From Pseudo-nitzschia pungens (Eukaryota; Bacillariophyta; Bacillariophyceae; Bacillariales; Bacillariaceae), in assembly GCA_037355855.1 (NCBI GenBank), contig CM074765.1, positions 3,658,001 to 3,722,000 of the forward strand: a stretch of DNA of 64,000 bases, written 5' to 3'. Position numbers and translations under genes: made by a program. The notes under the pieces are model-generated. The model searched no databases. It saw nothing but the letters and a program-made list of their open reading frames with translations, and was not told the DNA's origin. Positions 19,258 to 29,655 of this stretch are shown one piece after another. Each line of letters opens with the position of its first letter. Within the stretch, counting starts at the first letter, position 1.

Positions 19258-19517
19258 TGTTGAATTCAGTAGTTCGTCTACGAAAACCTCAAAGAGCACA
19301 ATTAACTCTGTTGGTTAGATACAAGTGTTTAAACTATGAGTAGTGGATCTCGGATGGGTGCTTTGTTGTTATCCATTGGATGCGTTCAGCCACCTCAGGA
19401 TGACTCGATTACGTCATTCTTACTTGTGATGAATGACTGCCATCACCCTCATACCGTCCATACATACGTATATGTGTTATTTGATAATTGTGCCATTGGA
19501 ACGGCACATTCCCAACA
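19258..19517 (-). repeat. 5' LTR of copia element
   Basis: 260 bp, identical by eye to the LTR at 13483-13742, flanked outside by CCCAC (19518-19522). The sense-strand stretch at 19336-19320 is the self-complement of the primer-binding site and, if the transcript starts there, gives U3 of about 181 nt and R-U5 of about 79 nt. Confidence 0.95.
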
Positions 19518-19522
19518 CCCAC

Positions 19523-19588
19523 GGCTTCCGTAGAAATGACTAGTTGGGGATGTAGAACCCGGGGACAGCTGATAGGAATTTTGTAGTA
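19523..19588 (+). mobile_element. 95-bp MITE, right half, split by copia insertion
   Basis: Right part of the element begun at 13454, ending GGGGACAGCTGATAGGAATT then TTGTAGTA. The right inverted repeat pairs with the left one over about 25 bases. Confidence 0.85.
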
Positions 19589-20080
19589 TCGGCATGAACT
19601 TTTTTGAGATTGAAACTGCGTGATCCGTGATCCTGTCAAAATTGCAAGTAAGATACCGTAGATACCGTAGATACCGCAGACACTCCGTCCGACGCGGTGG
19701 TACGTACCGTACAAGCGAGAACGTACCGTACGATTGCGTATCATCACAACGGTTTTTCGTTTCCCCACGAAAGTGTTTTGCGAAGAAAATCCGAAACAAA
19801 GCCATCCACGGCGGTTTGTTTGCGCGGCGGGAGGCATCCTTACAATCACACCCCATTGGTTTCCTTCGATGGAATGTTGCACTAGTGTCATTCTTTCCAA
19901 ACAAATCACTCTCAAGGTCAACAACCGCTGTCGTTCGGAATTGTTGGGTCGAGAACAATCGTTCCGATTCATTCATTGATCCATCGATCAATCGATCCAT
20001 CGATCCATCCACCCATCCATCCATCCATCCATCCACCCATCCACCCCAAGACGAATCCGCACCGACGATCGCCACAAACC
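19589..20080. other. Upstream region of LRR gene with simple repeats
   Basis: Contains a threefold GATACCGTA repeat near 19651-19678 and a (CATC)-rich microsatellite at about 19972-20045 just before the start codon of the LRR gene. A frame on this strand continues upstream through the microsatellite, but I regard that as chance. Confidence 0.5.
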
Positions 20081-21409
20081 ATGAACGAAGGTGGCAGCGC
20101 CAGTAACGATAACATCGATGCAGATGCTGCTGCAGCAGCACAAGCAGCCTCGATCGAAACGAAGCGCCGCGTCTTGGCTGTCGCCAACTCCGCCCAGAGA
20201 CGAACCACCACCCGCGGTGGTGCAAACGCAAGCGCAAACGCAAGCGCAAACGCAAGCGCAAACGCAAGCGCAAACGCAAGCGCAAACGCAAACGCAAGCA
20301 ATTGCGCAAACACGCATGCAAACCAACACATCCACACCAACACGGACCTCACCGACGCCGTCATGCTTCTCTCCCTCTTTTCCCAGCCCGGCATGGTGCG
20401 GGATTTTTCCAACGCCGGCGAATTTGCCTTTGACCACTCCACAGTGGTCGACGACCGCTCGGGGAGGATCGTCCAGGCCTACATCGGATACGAGGCGACG
20501 CTCCGGTGGAGGAACAGCCGGGAGCTGGCGCACCTGCAACGACTGCACACGCTGACGCTCGACAAGTGCGCCTCGGCCACGCTGGTGCGGGATCTGGGTG
20601 CGCTGGGGAACCTGACCCGGCTGACTCTTCGCAGCTGCACGATCGAGTCCGTCGAGGGATTTCTGGACGGGTTGCAAAAAGGCAGCGGTGGCAGCGGTGG
20701 CAGCAATAGCAATAGCAATAGCAATAGCAACTGTAGCAACAACGGCGACTGCCGCTTCCGCAACACCCTGAAGGATCTCACGATTCGGGATTGTGGATTG
20801 ACCGAAGCCCATCTCGAGGTTCTGTTGCTCGACGCGATACCACGACTCCCGGCACTGACCGGTCTCGACGTGTACGACAACCAAATTCGGAGTTTTCGGT
20901 CCATTGCCGACCGCATCGCAAGATTGTCGCCATCGCCATCGCCGTCGTCGTCGTCGCCGCCGCCGTCCTCCACCTCCTCCTTCCCCTCCGTGGCGGGACG
21001 AAACCACGGCAACCTCTGCACGCTGTTGTTTGCCGGCAATCCGGTGGATCGGTGGTACCGGACCCCGACCGAGGCGGCCGCCCTCCGAACCATCCTCGGG
21101 GCCTTCCCGAGGCTCTCGCGCGTCACCCACGGAAGTTGGGCCAGGGACTACCCGGACATGGAGTACGTGCTGCGAGTCCGGTACGCGGGCAGGGAGCTGG
21201 TGGAAGGACAAGGACGCGTGGATCCAAGAGTGTCGGTGTCGGTGTCGGTGTCGGTGCCAGTGCCAGTGCCGGTGCCGGTGCCGGCGTCGGCGTGGCCCTT
21301 CCTCCTCGAACGGGCCCAGGGGTGGAATCGGCGGTTCGGGAACGACGGAGACGGCAACTGCACGGGAGTGTACTACTTGCTGCGTTGCGGACCCGCACTC
21401 CATTGCTGA
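20081..21409 (+). CDS. Leucine-rich-repeat protein with low-complexity inserts
   Basis: 442 residues from the ATG at 20081 (context AACC before ATG). The frame is open further 5' to 19976 but only through a microsatellite. Residues about 48-75 are an Ala/Asn-rich array encoded by a 12-bp minisatellite. From about residue 140 come irregular LRRs: [63 protein letters not shown], then a cap-like [16 protein letters not shown]. Inserts of Gly-Ser-Asn, Ser-Pro and a Val-Ser/Val-Pro dipeptide run interrupt them. No signal peptide or other domain is evident. It is probably an intracellular protein-binding scaffold; the partner is unknown. Confidence 0.8.
   Translation: MNEGGSASNDNIDADAAAAAQAASIETKRRVLAVANSAQRRTTTRGGANASANASANASANASANASANANASNCANTHANQHIHTNTDLTDAVMLLSLFSQPGMVRDFSNAGEFAFDHSTVVDDRSGRIVQAYIGYEATLRWRNSRELAHLQRLHTLTLDKCASATLVRDLGALGNLTRLTLRSCTIESVEGFLDGLQKGSGGSGGSNSNSNSNSNCSNNGDCRFRNTLKDLTIRDCGLTEAHLEVLLLDAIPRLPALTGLDVYDNQIRSFRSIADRIARLSPSPSPSSSSPPPSSTSSFPSVAGRNHGNLCTLLFAGNPVDRWYRTPTEAAALRTILGAFPRLSRVTHGSWARDYPDMEYVLRVRYAGRELVEGQGRVDPRVSVSVSVSVPVPVPVPVPASAWPFLLERAQGWNRRFGNDGDGNCTGVYYLLRCGPALHC
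20223..20299 (+). repeat. 12-bp minisatellite inside LRR gene
   Basis: About six tandem copies of GCAAACGCAAGC, encoding Ala-Asn-Ala-Ser. The unit length keeps the frame, so copy-number changes would alter protein length without breaking the gene. Confidence 0.9.
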
Positions 21410-21756
21410 GGAGAGGAAGAGGCACTAGATTGCGCGTGCGTCGATAGATATAAATAAATTGATGATAGAGAACCAAATAATGCGTCGTGATTCGAGGAGC
21501 TAACCCATCAAAACTCGGGTGGAGACTCGAATTCCGATCGCAGAACCATCGACTTGCACCTAGTATGTTTTGGTCGATTCGATTCGATTCGATTCGATTC
21601 GATTCAATTCAGATCAAGTCATATCATGCCATGGAGATTGTGATTCCTATGTATTTATATAATGTTTTATGTTTTATGGTATGCCGCATGCCTGCTCTTG
21701 GTTGTCTCGCGTTCCCCCGCTCGTTCGCTGATTCGTTCGCTGATTCGTTCGCTCGA
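21410..21756. other. Convergent spacer with (GATTC)n microsatellite
   Basis: Lies between the 3' ends of the LRR gene and the dUTPase gene. A CGATT microsatellite is at 21575-21605, and a run of TTCGCTGATTCG repeats near 21720-21755 reaches the dUTPase stop. No gene is seen. Confidence 0.6.
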
Positions 21757-22626
21757 TCACTCGTCGCTCCGGTCCTCCTCCGTCTTGGCCTTTTTGTTGG
21801 AGACTCCCGTGCTCCCAAAGCCACCGGCACCCCGTTCCGTGTCGGTCAGATCCTTCACTTCCTCGACCGGAGCCATGCTGATCTTCTCCAGAATCAGCTG
21901 GGCGATGCGGTCCCCCTTGTTCACGACAAAGTCTTCCTCTCCCAGGTTGAAGAGGACGACGCCGACGGGGCCCCGGTAGTCGGCGTCCACCACCCCGGCG
22001 CCGCAGTCGATTCCCTTCTTGACGGCCAGGCCCGAGCGGGGGGCGATGCGGGCGTACGTTCCGGGGGGACAGGCGATGCTCAGGTCCGTGTGGACGATCC
22101 TGCGGCCGCCGGGGGGAATGGTTTCGGGCCGGCTGGCCGAGAGGTCGAAGCCGGCGGACAGCTCGCTGCCGCGGACCGGCAGGGTGGCGTCCTCCGAGAG
22201 TTTCTTGACGAGGAGGGGCTGGTCGGACATCGCTGCGGGCGGATGCGGCTGCGGCTGCGGGTTGTGGTTGTGGTTTTGGTTGTGATTGTGGTTGTGATTC
22301 GCGGAGGACGAGGAAAAGAGCAAGACCGATGTCGAGAGGGACGAAACGAGGCTCTTGCTGTTGCTGCTGCTGAAGGTGGTGGCGGAAAGGAAGGAGAACG
22401 GAAGGAACCGAATGGTTTCGTGTTGGGAGCAACAATCAACCCGGTTGATTGCGTTTGGATACAGCAGAGGGAAGGTTTTGTTGGGAAGGTGGGTGAGTCG
22501 AGTGTCGTCGATCGTTTGTGGAAGCAAATGGAAACGAGGAATTTTGAGAAGGAAAGAAGATTGCGGACGAAAGCGCGCCATTTGCGGTGTCATGTGGAGT
22601 GGCCAAAACGAACATCCCACCACCAA
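21757..22626 (-). CDS. dut: dUTP diphosphatase (dUTPase)
   Basis: Trimeric enzyme hydrolysing dUTP to dUMP and pyrophosphate, keeping uracil out of DNA and feeding thymidylate synthesis. The five family motifs are in order: [51 protein letters not shown] and the C-terminal [10 protein letters not shown]. The catalytic core starts at the Met at 22230 ([12 protein letters not shown]) and would give a 157-residue protein of standard size. The frame continues 132 residues upstream to 22626 with basic, Phe/Leu/Ser-rich sequence (a second start, [10 protein letters not shown], fits a mitochondrial or plastid leader) and an Asn-His run. Two start sites could give nuclear and organellar forms; this is inference. 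Confidence 0.95.
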   Translation of the reverse strand: MVVGCSFWPLHMTPQMARFRPQSSFLLKIPRFHLLPQTIDDTRLTHLPNKTFPLLYPNAINRVDCCSQHETIRFLPFSFLSATTFSSSNSKSLVSSLSTSVLLFSSSSANHNHNHNQNHNHNPQPQPHPPAAMSDQPLLVKKLSEDATLPVRGSELSAGFDLSASRPETIPPGGRRIVHTDLSIACPPGTYARIAPRSGLAVKKGIDCGAGVVDADYRGPVGVVLFNLGEEDFVVNKGDRIAQLILEKISMAPVEEVKDLTDTERGAGGFGSTGVSNKKAKTEEDRSDE

Positions 22627-23491
22627 TTTGTACCAGTAGTTACCGGTAATTAGGCACTGTAATCAGCAGCCAATGCTGTACGGTGGAAAGTCTGCTTTGG
22701 GCTTCGTACAGTACAGTACACCCCAGTAAGGTAAGGTACCACATACAATTTTAAGGCTACTCGTTGGATCTGATGTACAGTAATCTTACGGTAACTTAAG
22801 TAACAATCCTAATCTTACCTATTACGAAGTATTTTCGTACAGTGCTAGACGGACAGACGGCAAAGGTCGCGCCATATTTTTCATTCCCATTTTCGTCCAA
22901 CCTTTGTACGTCCAACATGTACGGCGCGGCAGCGCTCCTCCTTCCTGCAACGTGTTTTGTGTTTTGGTTCGGGGGTGACACTGCTCTCCGCTAGTAAAGT
23001 TACTCCGTGAGGGTGAATTCGAAAAACGGATCTACCGTAAACCTTACGTACCACGAGCAATGACTCTGTTTTTTTAAAAAAGAGAGATGAGGGATTATTC
23101 CTTGGGTCTTGATTCATTCCTTACCCCGCAAACGTACAAGCACGTAGTAGTAATTACTACTACGATCAACGCAAGGTTTTCGGACAACTCCACCCCACCG
23201 AGGTTGGGCCCGGTGCGAAATTCCAACCCTTCCTCCGAAGATGCGGATTTGGTGTGTTTCGCTGCAACCCGCAACAGTCTCCGAGTGAATCGCAACCCGC
23301 AATACGGTACCGACACTGAGTTACTGCAGGTCGGCTCCCAAACGGAAGCAAGCAAGCAAGCAAGCAAGCAACGAAGCAAGCAAGTCTCTGGTACAAAGCC
23401 GTGGGGAGGACACCAGCATCAATACCGACAGCTGCACAATAGAATTCCAACAAAGCGCTCGTTCGTGCATACAACACCATTCACTGCAACG
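22627..23491. other. Divergent intergenic region and possible 5' UTR
   Basis: Shared upstream region of dUTPase (reverse) and the coiled-coil gene (forward). It is full of GTACAGTA, AAGGTAAGG and CTTACGGTAA words around 22690-22810. A forward frame is open from 23087 into the next gene but has low-complexity content (a repeated AAGC run near 23346-23385). The ATG at 23492 looks more likely as the start. Confidence 0.5.
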
Positions 23492-26400
23492 ATGGAAGAC
23501 GGATGGGACGACGACCTTGAATTTTGCAGCAGCGACGATGTCGACGTCAAAAAGCAGTCTTCTGTCGCTCCCGCTCCAATTCCCGCTGTATCCGCCGCTA
23601 CGACGACCACGACTGCATCCGCAGCCCTTGCAAAGACGCTGGATTGCGAACCCGACGCTCTCGTTCGGAACAGCATCTCCTTCGAAGACGACGAGGACGA
23701 GGACGAGGACGACGAGAGTTTTGTTCCCGATTCGCTCCGAGACTTCCTCCGCGCGGCGGACCAAAAGCTCGAGGACGACCTGGCCTTTCTCTCTCCCAGC
23801 TCGCCCGATCGCAACAAATCGTCCTGCTTCGTCTTTGACGACGACGATCACGATCACGATCACGACGCGGAGGCGGAGGCGGAGCGGGAACGAACGCGAC
23901 AACAACAGCAACAGCAACGACAGCAGCAGCAATACGATCGGGAACGAGAGCGACTGGAAGCCGAGCAACGAGAACTGGAGCTAGAAGTGATGCTCTTGGA
24001 AGAGCAGCAACAAAAGGAACAAGAACGGATCGAGGCCCGGGAGCGGGAACAACGGCAACAACGAGAACGAGAAAAAGAACGGCTGCTGAGACAAGAGCAA
24101 ATCACGGAACACCAGCGACAAATACGGGAGACCAAGGAACTGGAACGATTGGCCCAGGAAGAACGCGCACAGCTGCTCAGAGAACAGGAAGAACGGGAAC
24201 GGGAACGGGAACTGGAACGACAAATCGAGGAGGAGCTGGAACGCGAACTGGAGAAAGAAAAGCTTTTGAGAGAGCAGCGAGAGAGGGAACAGCGTGAACG
24301 AGAGCTGCAAGCTCAAAAGGACGAAGAGGAGCGGTTATTGAAAGAGCAGCAAGAAAGGGAACAGCGCAAACGAGAGCTGCAAGCTCAAAAAGAGGAGGAA
24401 GAACGTTTGTTGAGAGAGCAGCGAGAAAGGGAACGGCGCGAACGAGAGCTGCAAGCTCAAAAAGAAGAGGAAGAACGTTTGTTGAGAGAGCAGCGAGAAA
24501 GGGAACGGCGCGAACGAGAGCTGCAAGCTCGGAAGGAGGAAGAGGAGCGGTTGGTCAAAGAGCAGCAAGAAAGGGAAGAACGCGAACGAGAACTGCAAGC
24601 TCAAAAAGAGGAGGAAGAACGTTTGTTGAAAGAGCAGCAAGAATGGGAACGGCGTGAACGAGAGCTGCTGGCTTTAATGGAAGAGGAACGTCGATTGAAG
24701 GAGCAGCAAGAAAGGGAACAGCAGGAAAGAGAGCTGCAAGCTCAAAAAGAAGAAGAGGAGCGGTTATTGAAAGAGCAGAAAGAAAGGGAACAGCGCGAAC
24801 GAGAATTGCAAGCTCAAAAAGAGGAAGAGGAACGTTTGTTGAAAGAACAGCAAGAATGGGAACGGCGTGAACGAGAGCTGCTGGCTTTAATGGAAGAGGA
24901 ACGTCTATTGAAGAAGCAGCAAGAAAGGGAACAACAGGAAAGAGAGCTGCAAGCTCAAATAGAGGAAGAGGAGCGGTTATTGAAAGAGCAGCAAGAAAGG
25001 GAACAGCGCGAACGAGAATTGCAAGCTCAAAAAGAGGAAGAGGAACGTTTGTTGAAAGAACAGCAAGAATGGGAACGGCGTGAACGAGAGCTGCTGGCTT
25101 TAATGGAAGAGGAACGTCTATTGAAGGAGCAGCAAGAAAGGGAACAACAGGAAAGAGAGCTGCAAGCTCAAAAGGAAGAAGAGGAACGTCTGTCGAAAGA
25201 GCAGCAAGAAAGGGAACGCCAGCGAGAAATGCAAAAGTTACGGGAACGGGAAAGACTGGCCCAATTGGAAAAAGACCGACTACTGAAAGAACAGCAAGAA
25301 ATGGAACGAAAACTCCGAGAGGCCAGGGAACGTGAGCTCCTTGCTCAAAAAGAAAAGGAGCGGTTCGTGAAAGAACAGGAAGAACGAGAACGCGAAATGC
25401 AAGAGGCTAGGGAACGGGAACTATTGGCCCAGAAGGAACTCGAGAAAAAACAGCAACAGCTCTTGGAACTCGAGAAGCAGCGAGAACGGGAGCGCAAGAA
25501 ACTATTGGAAGAGGAAGAAGCACGAAAACGGCTGGAAGAAATCGCTGCTGCCGAACGAGAACTAGAACGACTGACAGCAACAACGCCAGCAGCAGCAGAA
25601 GAAGATGATGACGACGAAGACTACGAATACGAATTGATGCAGTCGTCCTCCAAAGCCTCCTTGCTGGACGTCATCAATCCCTCGGCGAACGTGACGGAAA
25701 GCCACCTGAGGCGAATTGCCATGGAGGGAGCCGAATGCTTTGAGGAGGACGAGACCGCGAACGAGGAAGCCGATCTGCTTCCTCTGGTATCCAACGCAAT
25801 CAATACGCCACTTCTTCGGGTTCCTTCTCCCATGATTGACGGGATCAATGCCGGAGCTGCCGCCGATGCCAAGAACATGATTCTGGCCACCGCCATGACT
25901 TCCGGTGGAGTTCCGTGTCCATCACCACCCGCTGCGAAACGAAAACTGCAAATGGAACTGGACCGAGAAGCGCACCGAGCCAGTCTCGACGAGAAAAACA
26001 ACCAAACCCTCGATCGAAGGGAAACAAAACGGAACCAACAGAGTTCGATCGAAAAGCAGCAGAAACTGACAAAGTCGCAGTCCCCGAGTCTCGAACGACG
26101 AAGGAGAATACAAGAATTGGAAGCAAAACGAAAGAGCTTGGAGATTAGCAGAGGGAAGAAAAAGATTGGGGAAGCCAATGCTGTCGGGGACAAGTCGAAA
26201 TTCAAAACTACGCCGAGAAAGACGGAGAAAGCGGTGCCCAAACCGCAGGCCCAGGGCATGGAATTCAATGCTACCGACGCCGCACCATCTAATGCGGCTG
26301 CTGCCGCTGCCAATCAGGCGGCTGCTGTGGTTTCGGCCAATGGTAGTGACGAGGGACCCATTGCGATACCGGATGTTGTCGAGAAGACTGGGAAAACATT

Positions 26401-29400
26401 GTCATCGTCGGCAGGTCGAGTGGGGAGACCCGCGACCCGAAGTGGACGGAACAAGAAAGAGATGCAGAAACAACCAACCCAGCAGCGGCAATTTCAGTCG
26501 ACGGATCCTCAAACCAAATCGCCTCCCAAGCCCACAGAAATCATCACTAGCAACGCCATTTTCGAAGACGGAAGAACTCGAAGTGTCTCGCCTCTGGGAG
26601 GGGAAATGGCCACGGGAACGTTTCAGAAAGAAATCGATGTCGTCTCACCTCTTGCCAGCCCAGCGGCATTGCGAAAGAACAGAGGAGGGGCATCAGCATT
26701 CGAGCGAAGACAGTCCAATCCTTTTGCCAATGACAACAAAGAAGACCAACGACAGAATCGTTCGACGTCTCACAGGCGGAGGCAGCTTACTCGACCTAAC
26801 CATGCGTTTGATCGCTTGTCGAGGCGTACCTTGACGAACAATGCTGCCAAACACGGAACCGATACTCAACAAAAGCCAGAAAGCAAGCGGACGGCCCCGA
26901 TCGATCCGGAAGAAGAACAGCGCAAGGCCAGAGAACGCATCCGAAAGCGCATGGAACTTCAAAGGAAAAAAGCAGCGGCAAGAGGAGGTGCACCCAGCGA
27001 CGGTCCGATGATTTCCCCCAGAGGAATGACAAACAATTCGTCTTCGGCCGAAAAAGGCAAAAAGTCCAATGCAAGGCGGGAAAAGATGTTGCGAATGGAG
27101 CAAGAGCGCGTTGCAAAACTCAAAGCGAAACTCAAAGCGAAGGAGGAACGGTTGCAAACAAAAAATAAGACGGAAGAGAAAAAAATACCGCAACGACCCA
27201 AGCCACGGCTCCAAACTGCGCCGGCACAACAGTCGGAACCAGAGCAAAGAGAGCCAGAGGATTCGAAATCGCGGCGCTCCAACAAAGGAGCACCCGCTCT
27301 CACCGTCCCGATCGCTCCTAAGTTCGCCACCGATCATCGTATTGGTGCTGCGACCAGCAACAAGCCTCCAACCAAAGATAAAACGAGAGAGCGTCGTTCG
27401 CTAGCCTCCAGTGCCGAAATTTTTGGCAAGGGACTTCGATCGTCGGCTCCTCCGCCGCCCAGATCTTCCGCAACTCCCGAACATAGGCAACTGACCATAC
27501 CCAAAGCCCCTAAACTCGTAACCTCTCAAAGACTCGGAGAGAAGTCAAAATCAACCCCATTTTCGTCACCCAACAAAAAGAAGAGGGAGGTTCTTGCTGA
27601 CGAGATGTCCTGGTCTAGTACATTGAGAGACGTTAGTGGAATATCTCCTATATCCAAGGCAACGAGCAGCGTCAAGACAGGAAATTTGACCATTCCTGTT
27701 ACTCCTCATTTCCAGCCAATCCGCAAGCGACCACTGCCCAAAAGTACCGCAGAAAAAGAGAAGGAGGAAATGCAAGTACTACAAAGATCATCCTTTCAAG
27801 GCCAGAGAGATCAAGATGAATGCGTCCTCCTCTACTACTAAAAAGCCAGTGCCTCCTCCCCGTCCCCTTACGCAACCGAAACCCTTCAATCTCCACACGA
27901 GTTCTTCTCAACCTCGCCATGAGAATTTGGACAAAGAAAAGAAAGAAGAGGTGCAACAGTTCAAGGCGCGACCTATGCCCGATTTTAATTCGAAAAAGCT
28001 TTCGTTGGATGGTAAGAAGTCTCCAACTTCGTGGCGTCCACTTACCACTCCGAAACCCTTTACATTTCAGAAAACAGTGAGTCGTAAGCATAGTGTAGAA
28101 AAGAATCGTGAAGCAAAAAGCAGTGAAAAGACCGGAGCGTTCAAGGCGTTGCCCATGCCAGATTTTAAATCATCGAAAGGAAACAAGAAGTTAAAGTCTC
28201 CTCCCAGTCGTCCCCTGATGACTCCCGAGCCGCCTCAAGTTCAGAGTGATAGTAAAAATCGCCCTCGCGAAGAATCCGACGAAGGAAAGAAAGCAACAGG
28301 ATTCAAGGCTCGTCCCATGCCAAAATTTGACACCAAGAATGCCACTCCGTTGACGGGAAATCGTCCAAAGTCGGGTAAGAAGTTCACGAGGACGGAGCCG
28401 TTCAACTTAGGTGATCGAAATCAAACCGGGGCAGTAGAACAGAGGAAGACACGGAGCAAAGAGATTCCGACGGGGGCGTCTGGTATTCTTTTCCGCAGAT
28501 CCATCGAGACAAGCAATCGCTTAAGCCGACCAAAAGTAGTCACGAAACCGAAATCACGAGAAAGCAAGCCCTTTAGGGCGAAAACCTTGCCAGACTTAAT
28601 CCCCGAGGTGATTGTTACTACGACGCCAGTGGCTAGCAGTAAGCAGTCGGAATCGCAAGCCCGCTTTTCACGGCGAGAGGAGAAAAAGGATTCTTCTTTC
28701 TACCCTCCTCACTCTCGTACCCATGACAGAATTAACAAAAACAAGGAATGTGACAACAGTACCATATCGTCGTACATCAAGAGCCCGACGCGTGACGAGC
28801 GAACCATTTCCATATCAGCTGAGAACCTGGGCGAAGTGCGATCACCGGCCCCAGTCAAATCACCGATGGGAACTGCTGCTACATCCGAGAATCTACCGGA
28901 GTCACAAGTCCGTCACGCTCCACTGATTCCAGAATCCTCTGACGATCGTCCTGTTCCTCAAAGCGACCGAAATTCTTCCGGAGTAGCATCGCCCCAGTTG
29001 AACACTTCGACGATCAGCGGTATGGAAGACGCGAAGGCACGACTAAGAGAACGATTGTCGAAAAGAAGAAGCAATGCAGCCCAAAAGCCAACAGGAGACA
29101 ATAGCAAAACAGCAAATTCTTCACCCAAGGCATTTTCCACCACAGAGGTTCAGTCCCGACTCAACTCCCAGGCGGAGAAAAATGCGAAACTGAAGGAAAA
29201 GCTGCGGAGACTCACCCAACAACGAAAGGCCGAAGCTTCTTCCGCCAATTATGTAAGCGATGCTGCTACAACACCGGTAAAATCGAACAGCACGAATCCA
29301 GGTGATATTGGGTTGCCGCTGAAGAGCGCAAGTCCAACAGAAAAACGCGAGCTGTTCTCTTCCGAGGGCAAAGATATCGAGGAGCCTGATGAAGACACTG

Positions 29401-29655
29401 TTACACCGCAAATTTCGAACAATTCGAGGAAATCCATGATTTCCAAAGGTACTTTGGAGCAGCTGCGTCGTGGACAAGATCCTGCCGAAAGACAACTATG
29501 ACGAAACTCATTTAGCGCCGTCCACGAGCAACGAAGATGAATCATCTTCAATTTTGCAGCTTGCCCAAGAAGTTCAGCGGGCAGCCGTAGACGAATTGTC
29601 ATTCTATGGATCGTATGAGGAAAGGACACGATTGGAGCATGAACTTGGGATTTAG
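23492..29655 (+). CDS. Giant coiled-coil protein with TPX2-like motifs, coding in three frames
   Basis: Probably one gene of about 2050 residues read in three consecutive frames: 23492-27841, then about 27795-29501, then about 29470-29655. It starts MEDGWDDDLEF with an acidic region. Residues about 130-700 are a Glu/Arg/Gln helix built from 24-residue units, a single-helix or coiled-coil rod. Later come TPX2-like repeats: LTVPIAPKFATDHR, LTIPKAPKLVTSQR, LTIPVTPHFQPIRKR, then three FKA(R/L)PMP(D/K)F motifs in the second frame. TPX2 proteins bind microtubules, so a spindle or cytoskeleton role is inferred. The first break falls between KEEMQVLQ and FKAREIK, inside one TPX2 repeat, which argues strongly that the frames belong together. 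The second joins LEQLRR to DKILPKDNYDE. Both are consistent with one extra base. Confidence 0.7.
24250..25240 (+). repeat. 72-bp units with 213-bp higher-order repeat in coiled-coil gene
   Basis: Tandem coding repeats of about 24 residues of the type EREQRERELQAQKEEEERLL. Three blocks that include the variant RERELLALMEEER recur at about 24664, 24877 and 25090, exactly 213 bp apart, so a 71-residue triplet has been amplified as a unit. Confidence 0.85.
27816..29501 (+). CDS. Second-frame segment of the coiled-coil/TPX2-like gene
   Basis: If taken alone this would be a 561-residue protein starting at an ATG inside the previous frame. Homology begins before that ATG: in this frame the codons at 27795-27815 read FKAREIK, completing the TPX2 motif begun in the upstream frame. 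The segment carries RPLTQPKPFNL, FKARPMPDF, RPLTTPKPFTF, FKALPMPDF, RPLMTPEPP and FKARPMPKF in alternation, then a Ser/Lys-rich tail and a short basic helix (KLKEKLRRLTQQRKAE). I therefore treat it as part of the gene above and not as a separate gene. Confidence 0.6.
   Translation: MNASSSTTKKPVPPPRPLTQPKPFNLHTSSSQPRHENLDKEKKEEVQQFKARPMPDFNSKKLSLDGKKSPTSWRPLTTPKPFTFQKTVSRKHSVEKNREAKSSEKTGAFKALPMPDFKSSKGNKKLKSPPSRPLMTPEPPQVQSDSKNRPREESDEGKKATGFKARPMPKFDTKNATPLTGNRPKSGKKFTRTEPFNLGDRNQTGAVEQRKTRSKEIPTGASGILFRRSIETSNRLSRPKVVTKPKSRESKPFRAKTLPDLIPEVIVTTTPVASSKQSESQARFSRREEKKDSSFYPPHSRTHDRINKNKECDNSTISSYIKSPTRDERTISISAENLGEVRSPAPVKSPMGTAATSENLPESQVRHAPLIPESSDDRPVPQSDRNSSGVASPQLNTSTISGMEDAKARLRERLSKRRSNAAQKPTGDNSKTANSSPKAFSTTEVQSRLNSQAEKNAKLKEKLRRLTQQRKAEASSANYVSDAATTPVKSNSTNPGDIGLPLKSASPTEKRELFSSEGKDIEEPDEDTVTPQISNNSRKSMISKGTLEQLRRGQDPAERQL

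Larger units (their letters stand above)
13483..19517 (-). mobile_element. Complete Ty1/copia retrotransposon, CoDi-like
   Basis: Full-length element of 6035 bp on the reverse strand. Two 260-bp LTRs, identical by eye, start TGTTG and end CAACA, and CCCAC is duplicated on both sides (13478-13482 and 19518-19522). The inside encodes gag, protease and integrase, then RT and RNase H, the Ty1/copia order. The RT has WHVDD where most copia elements have YVDD, a variant I associate with diatom CoDi elements. Identical LTRs mean a recent insertion. The coding region has one in-frame TAG (16556-16558) and one single-base frame break near 14296, so this copy may be defective unless these are recoding or sequence errors. 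Confidence 0.95.

Noticed and set aside
19988..21403. 471-codon reverse open frame opposite the LRR gene
   Set aside because: Antisense shadow made of Val/Cys and Arg/His runs from the minisatellites; the forward frame has the LRR pattern.
27776..27800. A 25-nt intron explaining the first frame change of the TPX2-like gene
   Set aside because: GT and AG borders exist, but removing it would delete the FKA core of the TPX2 motif, and such a short intron is far below the sizes seen elsewhere here (90-459 nt).
27816..29501. Second-frame TPX2-like segment as an independent gene
   Set aside because: Conserved sequence in this frame begins before its first ATG and completes the motif of the upstream frame.
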